Below, in pieces: positions 1 to 15,300 of a stretch of DNA of 64,000 bases. The DNA is from Zerene cesonia (lineage: Eukaryota; Arthropoda; Insecta; Lepidoptera; Pieridae), in assembly GCF_012273895.1 (NCBI RefSeq), contig NC_052125.1, forward strand, positions 3,658,001 to 3,722,000, written 5' to 3'. The notes beneath the pieces are model-generated. The model did no database searches. It was not told where the DNA came from and was given only the letters and a program-made list of their open reading frames with translations. The stretch's first letter is position 1; each line of letters begins with the position of its first letter. The translations under genes were made by a program, and so were the position numbers.

Positions 1-65
1 AAACCAAAACACCTTAAATTCGTCAGACCTAGTATTTTCATGTGTTTGATTTTACGCGAGTATTA

Positions 66-245
66 TACATTTAGAAATTAAAAACGTTTTAACGGATTTT
101 AAACGCGATTTATTCATTATATTATTAACCCGACGTTTCGAACACTTTACAGCGAGCGTGGTCACGGGGAGACTATCTGACGGAAATTCGTCAGAACTAG
201 ATAAAATTTAAGCGGGACCACTCAGAAGTCCCTGGTTTTCACATA
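66..245 (+). repeat. Family E repeat ('acgtttcgaacactttacagcgag')
   Basis: ATTTAGAAATTAAAAACG, GATTTTAAACGCGATTTATT, CCGACGTTTCGAACACTTTA, GTGGTCACGGGGAGAC. Other copies: 11715-11825, 12845-13010 (-), 52180-52330 (-). It fills the start of the window, where no exon was found before 560. Confidence 0.6.
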
Positions 246-559
246 AAATGGATCATCAAATTAACTACTACTACTTTTTAATGCGTTTCATCTTCTTTTC
301 TATCATATACTGTAGTTTTTTTTTTACTAACGCGTGCAATTGTGTGCTTTATTTGCGAGACAAGAGCGTATATTATGCCGTAACACAGTTTGAGACTAGC
401 ACAGAGTATGTGGCTGTTGTCCACTGTAACATACAAACTGTACCCTTCCAAGTTTTTGAAGTCAGTTGAATTATTTGCAAAGATCCACCCTAAATGCGGT
501 GAAAGCCGCGTGCGTCAGCCTATATTTTTTAGATATTTATTTTAATTTTTTTTTTCCAG

Positions 560-3500
560 CTCTCGACGGGCGGTACGTGTGCCTTCTTGATTGCTAAAGT
601 GTTCGTATTTGACGTGAGTATTACATAAAAAAATCGTGTATTGAATAAGAGGAAAAAAAAATAGGTCAAGTGCGAGTCGGACTCGTGACGTTTATCGTTC
701 CGTACATATGAGAAAAAAGAGCAAGTATAGAAAAAACATTGGTCGCTCATCCAATTCATGATAGTGCCAATCGTTGCTTAACCGCGATTATTTATAATTT
801 GTTGTTATAAAGGTGATAGAAATACATTTCACAGAAACAAAATATCAACCGTCTAACTATCACGGTTGATAAGGTACAGCCTGATAAGACACGGACGGGC
901 AGACAGACAGACAGACAAATGGACAGCGAAATTTTAGCAATGGGGTCCAGTTTTGTCGTTTGTGTTGGGAATCATAAATATAGTACTTACGATAAGATGA
1001 AATGTGTTTATTTTCATTCTGAATTTATTGAATTCAAATTTTTATCTATTATTTAAACAAAAGTTTCAAATACATTAAGGGCAGTGGTGGTTCAGTGTTG
1101 AGAACCTCGGACCTAGATCGAATAGTCAGAAGTTCGATTACAGGCGAGCGCACAGGAAATAAATTGATTTTTCATTTTATCTGTACATACGCAGGCAGGC
1201 AACATACACAGCTAAAAGATCTTAATAAATATTGAAAACTAAAGACCATATAAACTTAATATTGTTTAAACTAATTCTATATCACACGTTTCTGTAATAA
1301 CGGTAGTATAAAATAAGTAAGAAATTAATAGTATAGTTGAGGGTAAATCTGTTTCTGTTGAATAAACCAGTCTGTCGTTGAAGCCCGCCTTTCATTGACG
1401 TTCCAGTTTCCACTGCGATTTCCCTTAAAATAACAAATAAACGACTGTCTAAATTTATAAAAAAAATTAAACGAGAGAAAAAAGAATATATTTTTGCAAT
1501 TTTTTTTTGCGTTCCAGTGGCCAGACGCAGCTCAACCGGTCTACCAGGTCTTCCTTATCCTGACCTCCTTCACGCTGTCCTGGGGGGAGGCGTGGTTCCT
1601 GGACTTTCGGGTGCTGCCCCAGGAGCTGCAGGCGAAGCAAATCCTGGAGGCAATAGGTGAGGGAGAAAGGGAGAAGAGAGAAAAGAAATGGAAGACATAT
1701 GATCACCAGCTCACCCGGCAAACGCTGTTCTGCCTTACTCTTATCATTTAGGACCTAGATTTTAGGGGTATGAAAAATAGATGTTGGGTGATTCTTTGGC
1801 CTACCCTTTTAGCACACAAAGTTTCAAGAAAAACGGTACAGCCGTTTCCTAGACGTATGGTAACTAACATTGCAACACGAGATTTTTATATTTATAGAAA
1901 ATCACAAAATTTATGGACAGAACAGTGTTAGGCGGGTCAGCTTGACCATTATTATGAAAATAAAACTCGATAGGGATAAATTAATTATCAAGTTCTAGCT
2001 GTATTGGCGAACTTTGGAACTAAATAGAATCAAATCAAATCAAATCAAAATACTTTATTGTGTACCAAGTCCAAAGTCATGCAGAAATGAATTCTATAAA
2101 TAAACTCCACAAGAACACAACGGGCGGTCTTATCGCTAAAGTAGCGATCTCTTCCAGACAACCTGGTGGACAAGGAGACGCTGTATTACTACATTTATTT
2201 TAATAGCATCTTTTGCTCTGTGCTTACTAAATACGAATAGCGTCATAATAAATAGAATAGTTTTGACGTATTATTATCCTTTAACGTTTTCACCTTTTAA
2301 ACCTTCTCTAGACCGCCACGAACATTTCAAGACAAAGATGAGATAATTCTGTTAAGCCGTTCTGGAGTTTTTGTGAGACCAACGAATAGTAATTTATTTT
2401 TATGTGTATAGATAGATGTGATGTTCTCCAAAATGAATGCTTATCTATGATTTATTATTGATTTTAATCAATTTATTCTGCCATAATTTTTAAGGATTAT
2501 GAATACGAGTGAAGGTAGACATTTGCCATCTGGCACCGGGGAAGTACCAAACCCCCCAAAAAACCGGCGTGAAATAATAGCTTGCTATTGTGTTTCGTAC
2601 GGTGAGTGGGGGAGCCGGAGGTCCATATCCTTTTCCTTACCCTTCCCAGTCCTTTCCTTTACTCCTCTCATCAATCCTTTCTTAATCCCTCCCCAATTAA
2701 AGTCGCCAATTCAATTGTAGAGGTGAAAGGTCTGCAATTGACCTTACGCCTCTCCAAATGTCCACGGGCGGTGGTAGCGCTTACCATCAGGCGACCCACC
2801 AGCTCCATTGCCGTTGGTGACTTGAAAAAAGAACATATGTAATAACAATGAAAATTAAACACCTCATTCTCATGTGTATTTCCTTGGATAGTGGTCGGCA
2901 AGCTAGCAAAGTTATATATAAGGAATGATTATTATATAGGGACCAGTCGCGTATTTTTATTGCTATTTATGTATTTCTTGCTATAATAAATTAATACTAT
3001 TTATATAAAGACGGCTCTCGCAAGTATACCTTACTTGTTAGGTTTTCGCAATACGCTACGTAAATCGTAACGAATTAAGTCGAGACATATTTTTTCATTC
3101 AACTAATCCTACTAATATTTCCTATTTCCTACTGACATTATAAGTGCCAAAGTTTGTGAGGATGTGTGTATGTTTGTTACTCTTACATGCAAAAACTACT
3201 GAATCGATTGCAATTAAATTTGTTACGTAGATAGCTGGACAACTGGAATAGCACATAGGCAGTTTGATACAACTTAAAATTTAGGATAGTTATTATTATT
3301 GAATTAACCGCAAATAACGGCCCGGGCAAGGCCGGGGCGTGCAGCTAATTAATCTATACTAATACTAGCTGCACCCGGTAAACGCTGTTCTGCCTTACTC
3401 TTATCGTTTAGGGGTGTGAAAAATAGATGTTAGCCGATTCTCAGACCTACCCAATATGCTTACCAAATTTCAGAGGAATCGGTCAAGCCGTTTCGGAGGA

Positions 3501-6500
3501 GTATAGAGACTAACATTGTGACACGAGAATTTTATATATAAGATTATAAAGTTGAAGAGTTTGTTTGTTTGAACGCGCTAATCTCAGAAACTACTGAAAA
3601 ATTCTTTCAGATAGCACATTTATTGAGAAAGGCATTAGGCTATATATGTACCACGGGCGAAGCCGGGGCGGACAGCTAGTAAATAATAAAGATAAAAAAG
3701 ATTAAATCAATAAAAATAGATTGAATAATAAATATTTAATTTCGTTTGTGTAGTGCATCACGGCGCATCAGAGCGTACGCCGCTGCTGCGGCCGGCCGCG
3801 TCCACGCACGGCGGCTCCACGGTGAACTGGTTCTCGCCGGTGGAGACGCCCGAGTCGAGCCCGCGACCGCGCCGCCCCGGAGAGCAGATTATCCTGACCC
3901 AGGACCAGGTTGGTGGACGTTTTGTTGGGTTGGAGACGACTTTTAGTGGATTGATTGGTTATTGAGTTGATTGATTGGTGATTTAGTCAATTGATTGGTC
4001 AATAAGTGATTTGCTGAGAGATCGATTGGTTGCGAACTGTTGAAGCGGTCCTCGTCGTTTGATTAGGTGATGGCTCATTCAATAGGGTTTTTGGAGATTA
4101 GGTGATAGATTGATTGGTTGAGAATTGTTGATTGATTGAAAGGTCGTTTGATTTGAAAGTTGATTGGTTGTTTGTGAGGTTAGTAACTCGATTGGGAGAT
4201 TAGTTGGTTGGCTGGCACGGCGGCTAAACAATGAATTCGCCTATCTGATTAAATCTGATATATGATCTGTTATAATGACGCAGGACTAGATTAGAAGTCG
4301 TTTATATTATTTAAGACGACCTTCAGTGGATTCATTATTTGTTGAGTTGAATTAATTATTGGTTTGAAAGAGAATTGATTGGTCACTATGCTGATTGATT
4401 GCTTGCTTATTGAATTGATTGGTTAAGAGGTTGATTGATTAGTTTTTCGGTTGGTTGTTGGCTTGAAAATGCAAGGTTATAATAGTAATTAAATTATATA
4501 GATCACAGATCTTTCTTCAATTATGATAAGTATACATACTTTCTTATATTTGATAACGCGATTATCGCTCCTATAAAGACCGCGTATTAACTGATAAAAA
4601 TGCGATTTGTTCATTTAATTATTCAATCTCGCTATCTTGTATTTCTTTTATATTGAGATTTTAAAATTGACAAACATTTTAAAGGTTATTGGAGGATTGA
4701 AGGAATTATGTTATAGTGTATATGTTTTATTTATTGTCTTTGTTGCATGCAAGAGTTATTAAAGACTAGCTGCGCCTTGCGGTTTCACCCGCATAAGTCC
4801 GTATCCCGTAGGAATATCGGGATAAAAGTTGCCTGTATGTTATTCCACCCGTCCAGCTGTCTACGTACCAAATTTCATTGCAATCGGTTCGGTAGTTTTT
4901 GCGTGAAAGAGCAACAAACACACATCCTTACAAACTTTCGCATTTATAATATTAGTAGGATAGGATAGTAGGAGGATAGTGCGCTTACATTTGACATAAA
5001 ATAAAAATTAATTAACTAACTAGACGTCATCGACCTGTAACACTTTAAATGTCAAGAACGACTGAATAACCTCGATCGATCAATGATGTTTTTTTAATTT
5101 GTTGAATTATATTGATATTTTAGAAATTATGCAAAAAACGTCTGCCCGGGTTGAGTCTGGCGAACAGCCCGTTTATAACAAATTTAATAAATCTTAATAT
5201 ATTGATAAAAAATTATGTCAATCGGTTGAAAACCCGCGGAGTTAACGAGTAACAAAAGAAAAAAAAATCGAATTGAGAACCTCCCTCGTTTTGGGAACGT
5301 CGGTTGATAAGCATAAGCATTAATAACCGGCCCGTTTCCTATTCCTGACCCTTCCCAGTGTATTCCTTCTTTCCAGTCATCAATTCTTTCCTTATCCCAT
5401 ACACCTTAGGAAGCTGGCAGCGCATCCGCAGAGGCACTACCACTGCTCTGTTCACGGGCGGTGGTGATCGCTTACCATCAGCCGAACCACCAGCTCGGTT
5501 GTCCGATATATATTTTTTACTTTGTCACAGTCGGCAATGGAGCTGGTGGGACGCCTGATGGTAAGCGCTACCACCGCCCATGAACATTTGTAGAGGCATA
5601 AGGTCCTTTGCAGACCTTACGCCTCTACAAATGGATTGCCGACTTTTTGGGAAGGGATTAAGAAAGGATATTGACGATAGGAATAAAGGAAAGGACTGGG
5701 AAGGGTAAGGAAAAGGATATGGACCTCCGGCTCCCCCACTCACCGAACGAAACACAGTAGAATGCTATTTCACGCCGGTCTTCTGTGGGGGTGTGGTACT
5801 TCCCCGGTGCGAGCTGGCCCAATTCGTGCCGAAGCGTGCTCGACTACCACATACAAAATATATGACATAAAAAAATATTAAATAGCTTTACAGCACATTC
5901 ATTGAGCTTATACTTCGATTAAATCGCTGCACGATTAAGTTATCGTCGAATCTATTTAAATTATCTACAGTTTTATTTAAGCCTAGATTAATTATTCGAC
6001 TGATAAAAATTAATTATCCTGATATAAATGAAAGAGTGGCGTTGGTTTGTTGGAAATGGTTTGTTTTTAGGGTTCCGTACGCAAATGGTAAAACGGGACC
6101 CTGTTACTGAAACTTTCCTGTCTGTCTGTCCGTCTGTCCGTCTGGTACCAGGTATCTGTATCTGTGATAGTTGAACAGTTGACACTTTCAGAGATGATGT
6201 TTTTCTGTTGCCGCTATAACAATAAATAAAAAAAACGAGGTTAAGCAACAGTTGGTACGGTCATAAATTGGATGGGCGACCATTGTTTGCAGCTGCTATT
6301 CAGCTTATTTGCACAGAGACTTTAGTGTTGCGAGTACGACACGCACTTGGCTGATTCTTTAATTATAAATAGATCCTACCTTTAACCCGGTTACAAGGTG
6401 AGCGGCGCCGCGGGTTACAGTTAGTCCCACAAATATTATAAATGCGAAAGTTTGTAAGGATGTGTGTGTGTGTGTGTTTGTTACTCTTTCACGCAAAATA

Positions 6501-9293
6501 CTACTGAACCGATTGCAATGAAATTTGGTACGTAAGACAGCTGGACAACTGGAATAACATATAGGCAACTGTTTATCCCGATATTCCTACGTGACACGGA
6601 CTTACGTGGCTGAAACCGCGGAGCGCAGCTAGTATTTCTATAAAGGATTCGGAAGTCAACACTCACTTTAGGTCATTGCGCCGCTCTCGTTGGTTAAAAA
6701 TAGTGATGACCTTGCAAGCATTTATCGACACTTGATTGATCATATTTATCGTGGATAGTGACGTATCACCTAAGGTATAAGACAAGTCTTACCGATAAGA
6801 GATTTGAAAGTAGAAACTGTTGATATATTTCACTTATATTTACCCGACTGCGACAGAAATTGGATTTAAAATAAAGTACTAGCTAACCTAATTAAAATAC
6901 TATTAACTATCCTATATTTTAAGTTGGATCAAACTGTACATGGTGTGCAGATGTGATTAAAATCGTTTGACTAGTTTATGACAGTTAGTGACACGTAATT
7001 ATATGTTACTAGCTGCGCCCCGCGGTTGCACCCGCGTAATCCCGTATCCCGTAGGAATGTCGGGATAAAAAGTTGCCTATATGTTATTCCAGTCGTCCAG
7101 CTGTCTATGTACAAAATTTCATTGCAATCGGTTCAGTCGTTTTTTTGCGTGAAAGAGTACAAACACACACACACACACACATCCTTACAAACTTTCGCAT
7201 TTATAATATTAGTAGGATGTAACTGACTCCTTTAGACCCGATGTTGCCCCACTCCAAACGGACAGATTGAATTCAAACTCTGTACACTTATCGCGGATCG
7301 GCGACAATACAATAGTTTCATGAGTTTATGTATTATTCACTTTCTTTGTCTTTTTGCCTTTTTTCTGTGTATCTTTCCTCCCTCGCTTTACCCTTCAATC
7401 TCCCCTTTTTATCTTTCGAACTCCCGCTGACTCTTTTACTATGATTCTTTTAATTTCGTCGACAAAAAAAAAATAACAGGTCTAGGTACTACAAACCGCG
7501 AGGCAAAGCTAATTATCGTAAAGTGCGCTTCAGTTATTGATGGGATAATTGCGGCAATTGCGTAAAACGTTTGTAATATAGCAATGATCCTAATTAACCT
7601 CAATATGGATTACTGATGAGTGCACAGTTCGCACTGGTGTAGGTACAGTGCGGTGCAATATCATGGGGACGTTTTATTTATTTTTTGTATTTGTTTTTTT
7701 TTTATAAAAAAAAGTGGTTTGTAATCTTTGGGTTTGTGGGATGCGGCTGTTGAATAGATAAAAAAAGAAATAAATGAAATTAATAAAATTTAATAGCGTA
7801 TTAAATATTAATTGCTTTTATAAGTTTTAAATGTCAGGCAAATAACTGGCAAGTGCAAACAGCATTATAGATGCGAAACTCGTCAGAATGATAAATAGAT
7901 CCAAAGTTTTTTTCATTACATAGTGTAAAACAAAGTCGCTTCTTCTGTCCTTATGTCCCTATGTATGCTTGAATCTTTGAAACTTTTAACAACGGATTTT
8001 GATGGGATTTATTTATAGATAGAGTGGTTCAAGAGGAAGGTTTATATGTATAACAACTATAAAACTACTCCGAATTTAACGCGTGCGAAGGCGCGGGTAA
8101 AAGTTAGTATGTATATAATTTTGCTCTTCCATATAATACCTACTATTTACTCGAGTGCTTTGTTGATGAAATTATATTGCAATATTTAATTATTAATGGT
8201 GTCAAGATATGACAGATAAGTTTATAATTGATTTATAGTAAGATTCATGCATCAATAGCCTTTTTTGTTACACGAAATACAACAACGCGATTTGTATCGT
8301 CATTGTAATGCATACATATTTCTTCGTTGGTCATATCAGAACTAGCTGCGCCCAGCGGTTTCACCCGTGTAAGTCCATATCCCGTAGGAATATCGCAATA
8401 AAAAGTTGCCTATATGTTATTCCAGTTAGTTGTCCAGCTATCGACGTACAGGTAGTTTTATGTAAAAAACTGTTTACAGTTTAATTTTTTGCGAAAAATT
8501 ATCCAAATTTTATCATTGACGACTCCCATAAGCACTAGGCTTTCTAAATATAAAGCACAAATGGTTGCAGACAAAACGTTGAAAAAAACGGAAAAAAGTT
8601 ATAATTTTTATGTACGCTTTAGAATGACTACATGTAAGTCTGGTAATTGCCTGACTCGTGCTCGTGCGAGCGGGATGTAGTATGTTTTATGCGTGAGTGT
8701 AAAAGAGAAAGCCTATAAACGGCCGCTAACGTAATTTTAACTGTCTTTATTTGGTAGGTCATTGGGTCATCCTAGGTTTTTTATTTCAAAGAAATTCTCC
8801 ATTGCACTACTTAAAATCAGTGTAATAATACTATAATCGGCTTAGATTTTGCAATTAATAATGCAAGGATTAAAGTTAATAAAGAGTTACGTGCCTAATT
8901 TAGATTAGATTAGACGCTCAAGTGTCTGATCGTAGGTAACTGTTGACAATTCGATAATGTATTTTATTGTTTTACTGCGCGCTACGGTTTTGCTTGGATT
9001 TAATTATGTTCCATCTGTTCTATTTGAGTTTGTCTATTTATGACGGCATAACATTTCACCAAAATCGGTCCAGCCGTTACAACTCAACGATAAATAACAC
9101 ACGTACAGAAGAAATTTTGTAAATATTGTAAATTTTTAAACGAACAATAAATTAATTTAAAAAGTAATCCTAATTGGTTCCGATTTTACTATTGTATTAA
9201 GTATTAATTAATTATCTTTTAATATTAAATTTATATATGTATTTTTATTTATATTCCTACGCACCAACCCATCCACACACACACACACGTGCT

Positions 9294-9326
<33 letters not shown>

Positions 9327-12300
9327 ACACACACGCACGCACGCACATCACACATGCTGTAACTCCAACTGTCAATNNNNNNNNNNNNNNNNNNNNNNNN
9401 NNNNNNNNNNNNNNNNNNNNNNNNNNNNNNNNNNNNNNNNNNNNNNNNNNNNNNNNNNNNNNNNNNNNNNNNNNNNNNNNNNNNNNNNNNNNNNNNNNNN
9501 NNNNNNNNNNNNNNNNNNNNNNNNNNNNNNNNNNNNNNNNNNNNNNNNNNNNNNNNNNNNNNNNNNNNNNNNNNNNNNNNNNNNNNNNNNNNNNNNNNNN
9601 NNNNNNNNNNNNNNNNNNNNNNNNNNNNNNNNNNNNNNNNNNNNNNNNNNNNNNNNNNNNNNNNNNNNNNNNNNNNNNNNNNNNNNNNNNNNNNNNNNNN
9701 NNNNNNNNNNNNNNNNNNNNNNNNNNNNNNNNNNNNNNNNNNNNNNNNNNNNNNNNNNNNNNNNNNNNNNNNNNNNNNNNNNNNNNNNNNNNNNNNNNNN
9801 NNNNNNNNNNNNNNNNNNNNNNNNNNNNNNNNNNNNNNNNNNNNNNNNNNNNNNNNNNNNNNNNNNNNNNNNNNNNNNNNNNNNNNNNNNNNNNNNNNNN
9901 NNNNNNNNNNNNNNNNNNNNNNNNNNNNNNNNNNNNNNNNNNNNNNNNNNNNNNNNNNNNNNNNNNNNNNNNNNNNNNNNNNNNNNNNNNNNNNNNNNNN
10001 NNNNNNNNNNNNNNNNNNNNNNNNNNNNNNNNNNNNNNNNNNNNNNNNNNNNNNNNNNNNNNNNNNNNNNNNNNNNNNNNNNNNNNNNNNNNNNNNNNNN
10101 NNNNNNNNNNNNNNNNNNNNNNNNNNNNNNNNNNNNNNNNNNNNNNNNNNNNNNNNNNNNNNNNNNNNNNNNNNNNNNNNNNNNNNNNNNNNNNNNNNNN
10201 NNNNNNNNNNNNNNNNNNNNNNNNNNNNNNNNNNNNNNNNNNNNNNNNNNNNNNNNNNNNNNNNNNNNNNNNNNNNNNNNNNNNNNNNNNNNNNNNNNNN
10301 NNNNNNNNNNNNNNNNNNNNNNNNNNNNNNNNNNNNNNNNNNNNNNNNNNNNNNNNNNNNNNNNNNNNNNNNNNNNCATTCGGGTCCGCGGGGTCGCTAC
10401 TCCCCGACACCTCGCCACAAGGTGCCCTGCGGGCTTATTATTATTATTATTATCAAATGTATTTTTAGTACCGAACCGTCATACCGCTCGCGCTTTATAA
10501 ATTGGTATTGTCTTAATTAATGAAAAAAACAATTATCATAATTATGTTTCGTGCTTATTAATTTGATAAAATATTAATTATGATGACTAAGCGTGACTGC
10601 GCTTAGTACAGAACTTCCATACAAAAATAATTTCCGGTAAATTTTAACTCTTCAGGTAGTTGCTTCTAGAAGTCATAATACGGTTAACGAAGTTTAGTCT
10701 AAAATCTCTAAATATTGAAAAGTACAACGTAAAAATCGGTCAAGTGCGAGTCGGATTCGCTACACAAAGATTTCACTTACACAAAGCAACTGAAAAATTA
10801 ATCACCTCTTGAATTTATAAATATGTGTATGGACTCAGCATTTCGTGAAAATGATGACGCATTATTTTTAAACATACATATTTATACTATAAACTTGTGT
10901 TGAAATGTATGGAAACATTTTATTTTTAACATTATTACTCAACTTATTGGATAATTTATATCGGGCGATTAAATGACTTATTAAATATTTAATTAGACAA
11001 ACGAAAGAGAAAAAAATAAAAGTATTATGAGATTAGTAAGACAATTACTCAATTTTATTCAATTCATTGTTATATAATTAATCTGTCCTTTTATTGGCAC
11101 CGACTTGTACTCGACACGGGCAGGAAATAATAATTCAGTTCTGAAACGCGACGGCGCGAAGCACGCGTCGATTCGGGTCGTAGTTATTGACGGTAAATGG
11201 GTTGAATGTCGAAGGAATTGTTCGAGCGTTCGAATTTCGAAAATACAATTCGCGTTCTAGAATTTGTTAATTTAAAAACGTATTCTGAATATACGTTTAT
11301 AATTATAGTCTTTTGTTCTTTTTTTTTTTTTTTTTTATTGGTGTTTGATAAATTCGATGCGCGTGTGCATTTCGTGCGTGGAATTTATAATTTGGTTGCG
11401 TAAATAATTGCATTTATTTATGTAATGTATTTAATTGGAATCGGTTCGAGGCTGGGTAAGCGATTGTTTCAATTTGTATTTGGCGGCAAAAAGTTAACTG
11501 TCGTTGAATAATGGAGGGAAACCGTTGTTTGAATTGGAATTCCATCCGGTTCGTTTTGTTTACATAGAAAAAAAAAAGGTTTTATATGTTAACGGAGGTT
11601 TTATATTATAGTGATTAAGGTTGTCACTGGTGATGATGATTTTACAGGTTTAGTATGTATTTTTATGTATATATTATTACAAACAAGAAATAATTCAATT
11701 GTTATTTTTGGCAATACAAGACGTTTTAACGGATTTTAAACGCGTTTTAACAATTCACTATATTATTTAACTCCACGTTTCCAATTGTTTACAGCGTGCG
11801 TGATCACTGATAGAATAAGAAATTTTTTAATTTTAAAATGTGCTGTTATAAAATGAAATAACCCTTTGTTTTAAATTTTTATATCTAATATATAAAATTC
11901 TCGTGTCACTGTTTTCGTTGCCATACTCCTCCGAAACGGCTTGACCGCTTTTGAAAAAAAATTTTGTGCTTATCCGGTATCTATGAGAATCGGCCAACAT
12001 CTATTTTTCATACCCCTAAATGATAAGAGTAAGGCAGAACAGCGTTTGCCGGGTGCAGCTAGTAATATTATACTTGCGTCTTAAAATTTTCTCAATTCCT
12101 GCAATTCGTCTATCTCTTTCCCTTTGAACGCTTAATATTTAGCCTCTGCCTAAAGGGTTGCCTGGAAGAGACCGCTCTAAAGTGATAAGGCCGTCCCATT
12201 ATACGTTATTTTTATCTATTGTTTATGTTTTTTTTCTCATTTTCTTTTATGTATAATAAAAGTGTTAAAATAAATAAACATCTATAATTAACACTCTTGA

Positions 12301-15300
12301 AGTATTTTATATGAGATTAAATTAATATGAGAATATATTAATTACTAGCTGTAAACCGCGGCGTCACTCGCGTGTTGTCCGGGTGTAATGAAGCCTATAT
12401 GTGCTAATCCAGACTACAATCTATCACTGTACCAAATTTTATACGGATGCAATAAGCTGTTTTCGCGTGAGAGAGTAACAAACATCCATACATCCATTCC
12501 TACTTAAAACCGTACCTTTTGAAATCGCCAACCCACAACGGAGACGTTAGACCTCTGTAAATGACCTTACGCCTCTACAAATGTTCATGGGCGGTGGTAG
12601 CGCTTACCATCAGGCGTCCCACTAGCTCCCTTGCCGAAATAAAAGAAGATAAAACGGAATTGAGAATATGTTAAAACTAGCGGTCAGCCCCGGCTTCGCC
12701 CGTGGTACATATATAGCCTATAACCTTCGTCATTAAATGGGCTATCTATCACTGAAAGAATTTTTCAAATCGAAACCGCAGTTCCTGAGATTAGTGCGTC
12801 CAAACAAACAAACTCATATAATATTAGTATAGATTTTGAAACTGAACCCCTCCACCTTTCTCCCCGTGACCACGCTCGCTGAAAAGCATTCGAAAAGTCG
12901 TATCAAATAATATAATGAATAAATCACGCTTAAAATCCGTTAAAAAGTCTTTAATTTCCAAATGTTCTTAATGTACTCGCGTAAAATCGAACACGAGAAA
13001 ATACTAAATCTAAAAATGTATTTTTTATTAATTTACTTTTTTATTTTTAAACATTTATTTTATATTTATTGACAACTAGCTTTTCGCCCGCGGCTTCGCC
13101 CGCGTAGAATTCGCTTATATCGCGCGACATGGTTAGGAGGATTTTCTTCGCATTAAAAAGTATGGTTTGTTCTTTCCCACGTTCAGCTCCATCTTCATAC
13201 CAAGTTTCATCAAAATCGGTTTGACAATAACATCCCCTCTTTCAACCCTTTCTACCCTTTTTCGCGATAAAAAGTATCCTTATATCCTTTCCCAAGGTCA
13301 GTTCTATCTTCATTCCAAGTTTTGTCAAAATTGGTTCAGTGGTTTAGTGAAAGCGTAACAGACAGACAGAGTTACTTTCACATTTATAATATTCATACAT
13401 ACATATATTATGTGTATAGTATAAGTATTATATCTTTTAATTACATTATAAATGCCTACACTAATTATTCCTCTATTACGCCTAGTTATATAATGATAAC
13501 ATTTATTAATTATTATTTATTATCTATGTCCAACGTCCGATGGATAACAGAGTTATCCTTACCAATATTATAAACGCGAATGTGTGTTCGTATGTTTGTC
13601 TTTCGTTCGCGTCGCAACGGAGCGATTTTATGATGTTATGATTTTTGTGTCTATACTTTAATATTGCAAATCTGAAGTTTGTTTGCTTGTTAGTTTGAAC
13701 GTACTAATCTCAGGAATTACTGGTCCGATTTGAAAAATTCTTTCAGTGATAGATAGCACATTTATTGAAAAGGCTATCCTACTAATATTATAAATTTGAA
13801 AGTTTGTACGGATGTGTGTGTGAGTAGCTCTTTCAAGCAAAAACTACTGAACCGATTGCAATGAAAACTTGGTACGTAGACAGCCGGACAACTGGAACAA
13901 CACATAGGCAACTTTCTATCCCTCTATTCCTACGGGATACGGACTTACGCGGGTGAAACCGCGGCGTGCAGCTCGTGAGTAAATAATATTGTCATTCGAT
14001 ATAGGTCGCTCCGAAAAGGTCTAATATCTGACTACACGACAGTGTAACGACCCCGAGGTCATCAACCCGAAGGGCGTCGATCTCGAAAGCTTCAATAATT
14101 TCAGAAAGCTTTATCTCCGCTCCGTGTAGCTCTAGTCAGTCAAGATCAAACGTTTTAACCGGCGTTGCCGAAATCAATGAGGTTCGCGATTCGACTGTGT
14201 GATATTTTTTCGGTTTAGCGACACGTGGGTTCGTGTTTGCTAAGAAATTTTTGGGCACGTTTTAGAATCTCGAGTAGTATCTCCCCCCCCACCCTCACCT
14301 TCCTCACCCCCAAGGGTGTCGGTGAGCTTATTCCGTGGAAAAGATTCTATATCTGTTCAATTGGACTTCGTCTAGAAGCGATTTTAAATCGTTATAATAG
14401 AGGATTTTTTTTTTTGTCACTAGCTTTTACCTGCGGCTTCGCACGCGTTAAATTCGAAGTAAAACCACACTTTTTGGTATGATAATATGTACATGTAAAC
14501 CTTCCTCTTAAATTACTCTATTTATAAAAATAAAAGAAATATGAAAATTTATAGCGTAGATTTAAAGATCTAAGCAAACAGACACACACGGCGGAAAGCG
14601 ACATTGTTTTGAAACTATGTAGTGATTTTTTTACTTATTATTAGAGATAATATTATAAAGAGGAAAACTTTGTTTGTTTGGTTGTAATGAATAGGCTCAA
14701 AAACTACTGGACCGATTTTAAAAATTCTTTCACCATTCGAAAGCTACATTATCCACGAGTAACATAGACTATATATGTACCACGGGCGAAGCCGGGGCGA
14801 ACAGCTAGTTAGAGATAAAAGGTTAGCCGGATACCGGATATTCGCCCGTCCTGTTATTGTAATCCTGCTATTCCTAATAATATTATAAATGCGAAAGTTT
14901 GCAAGGATGTGTGTGCGTTTGTTGCTCTTTCACGCAAAAACTACTTAACCGATTGCTGTGAAAATTGGTACGCAGACAGCTGGACAACTGGAATAACTAT
15001 TAAGCAACTTTGTATCTCGATATTCCTACGGGATACGGACTTATGTGGTTAAAACCGCGGGGCGCAGCTAGTAATTTAATAAGGAAAGATTTTTTGTTCG
15101 TTCGTTACGATTTAACTCATAAACTAGCCGATCGATCTTAAATGCTCTCACCAAAAGAAAGCTTCTGGTTTATCAAGTTTTATTTTCTATATTATTATAT
15201 ACTATTTTTTATTTTCAAGTCAACCCGGGCGAAGCCGGCGCAAGCAACTAGTAACATTATTAAGATTGTTGAATTTTGTAGGTCTGTAATGACGAAACTC

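Noticed and set aside
248..469. 73-codon open frame near the window start, considered as an earlier MENTAL exon
   Set aside because: Its residues do not match the MENTAL domain; the first supported exon is 560-613.
4765..7218. CRISPR-like array from repeated similar units
   Set aside because: Copies are dispersed, on both strands, about 200 nt long and irregularly spaced in eukaryotic introns.
9208..10500. Long open frames across the N run (also at 26743, 40993, 45441 and 57164)
   Set aside because: They consist of unknown bases. The real AspRS exon 6 ends at 57256, before its gap.
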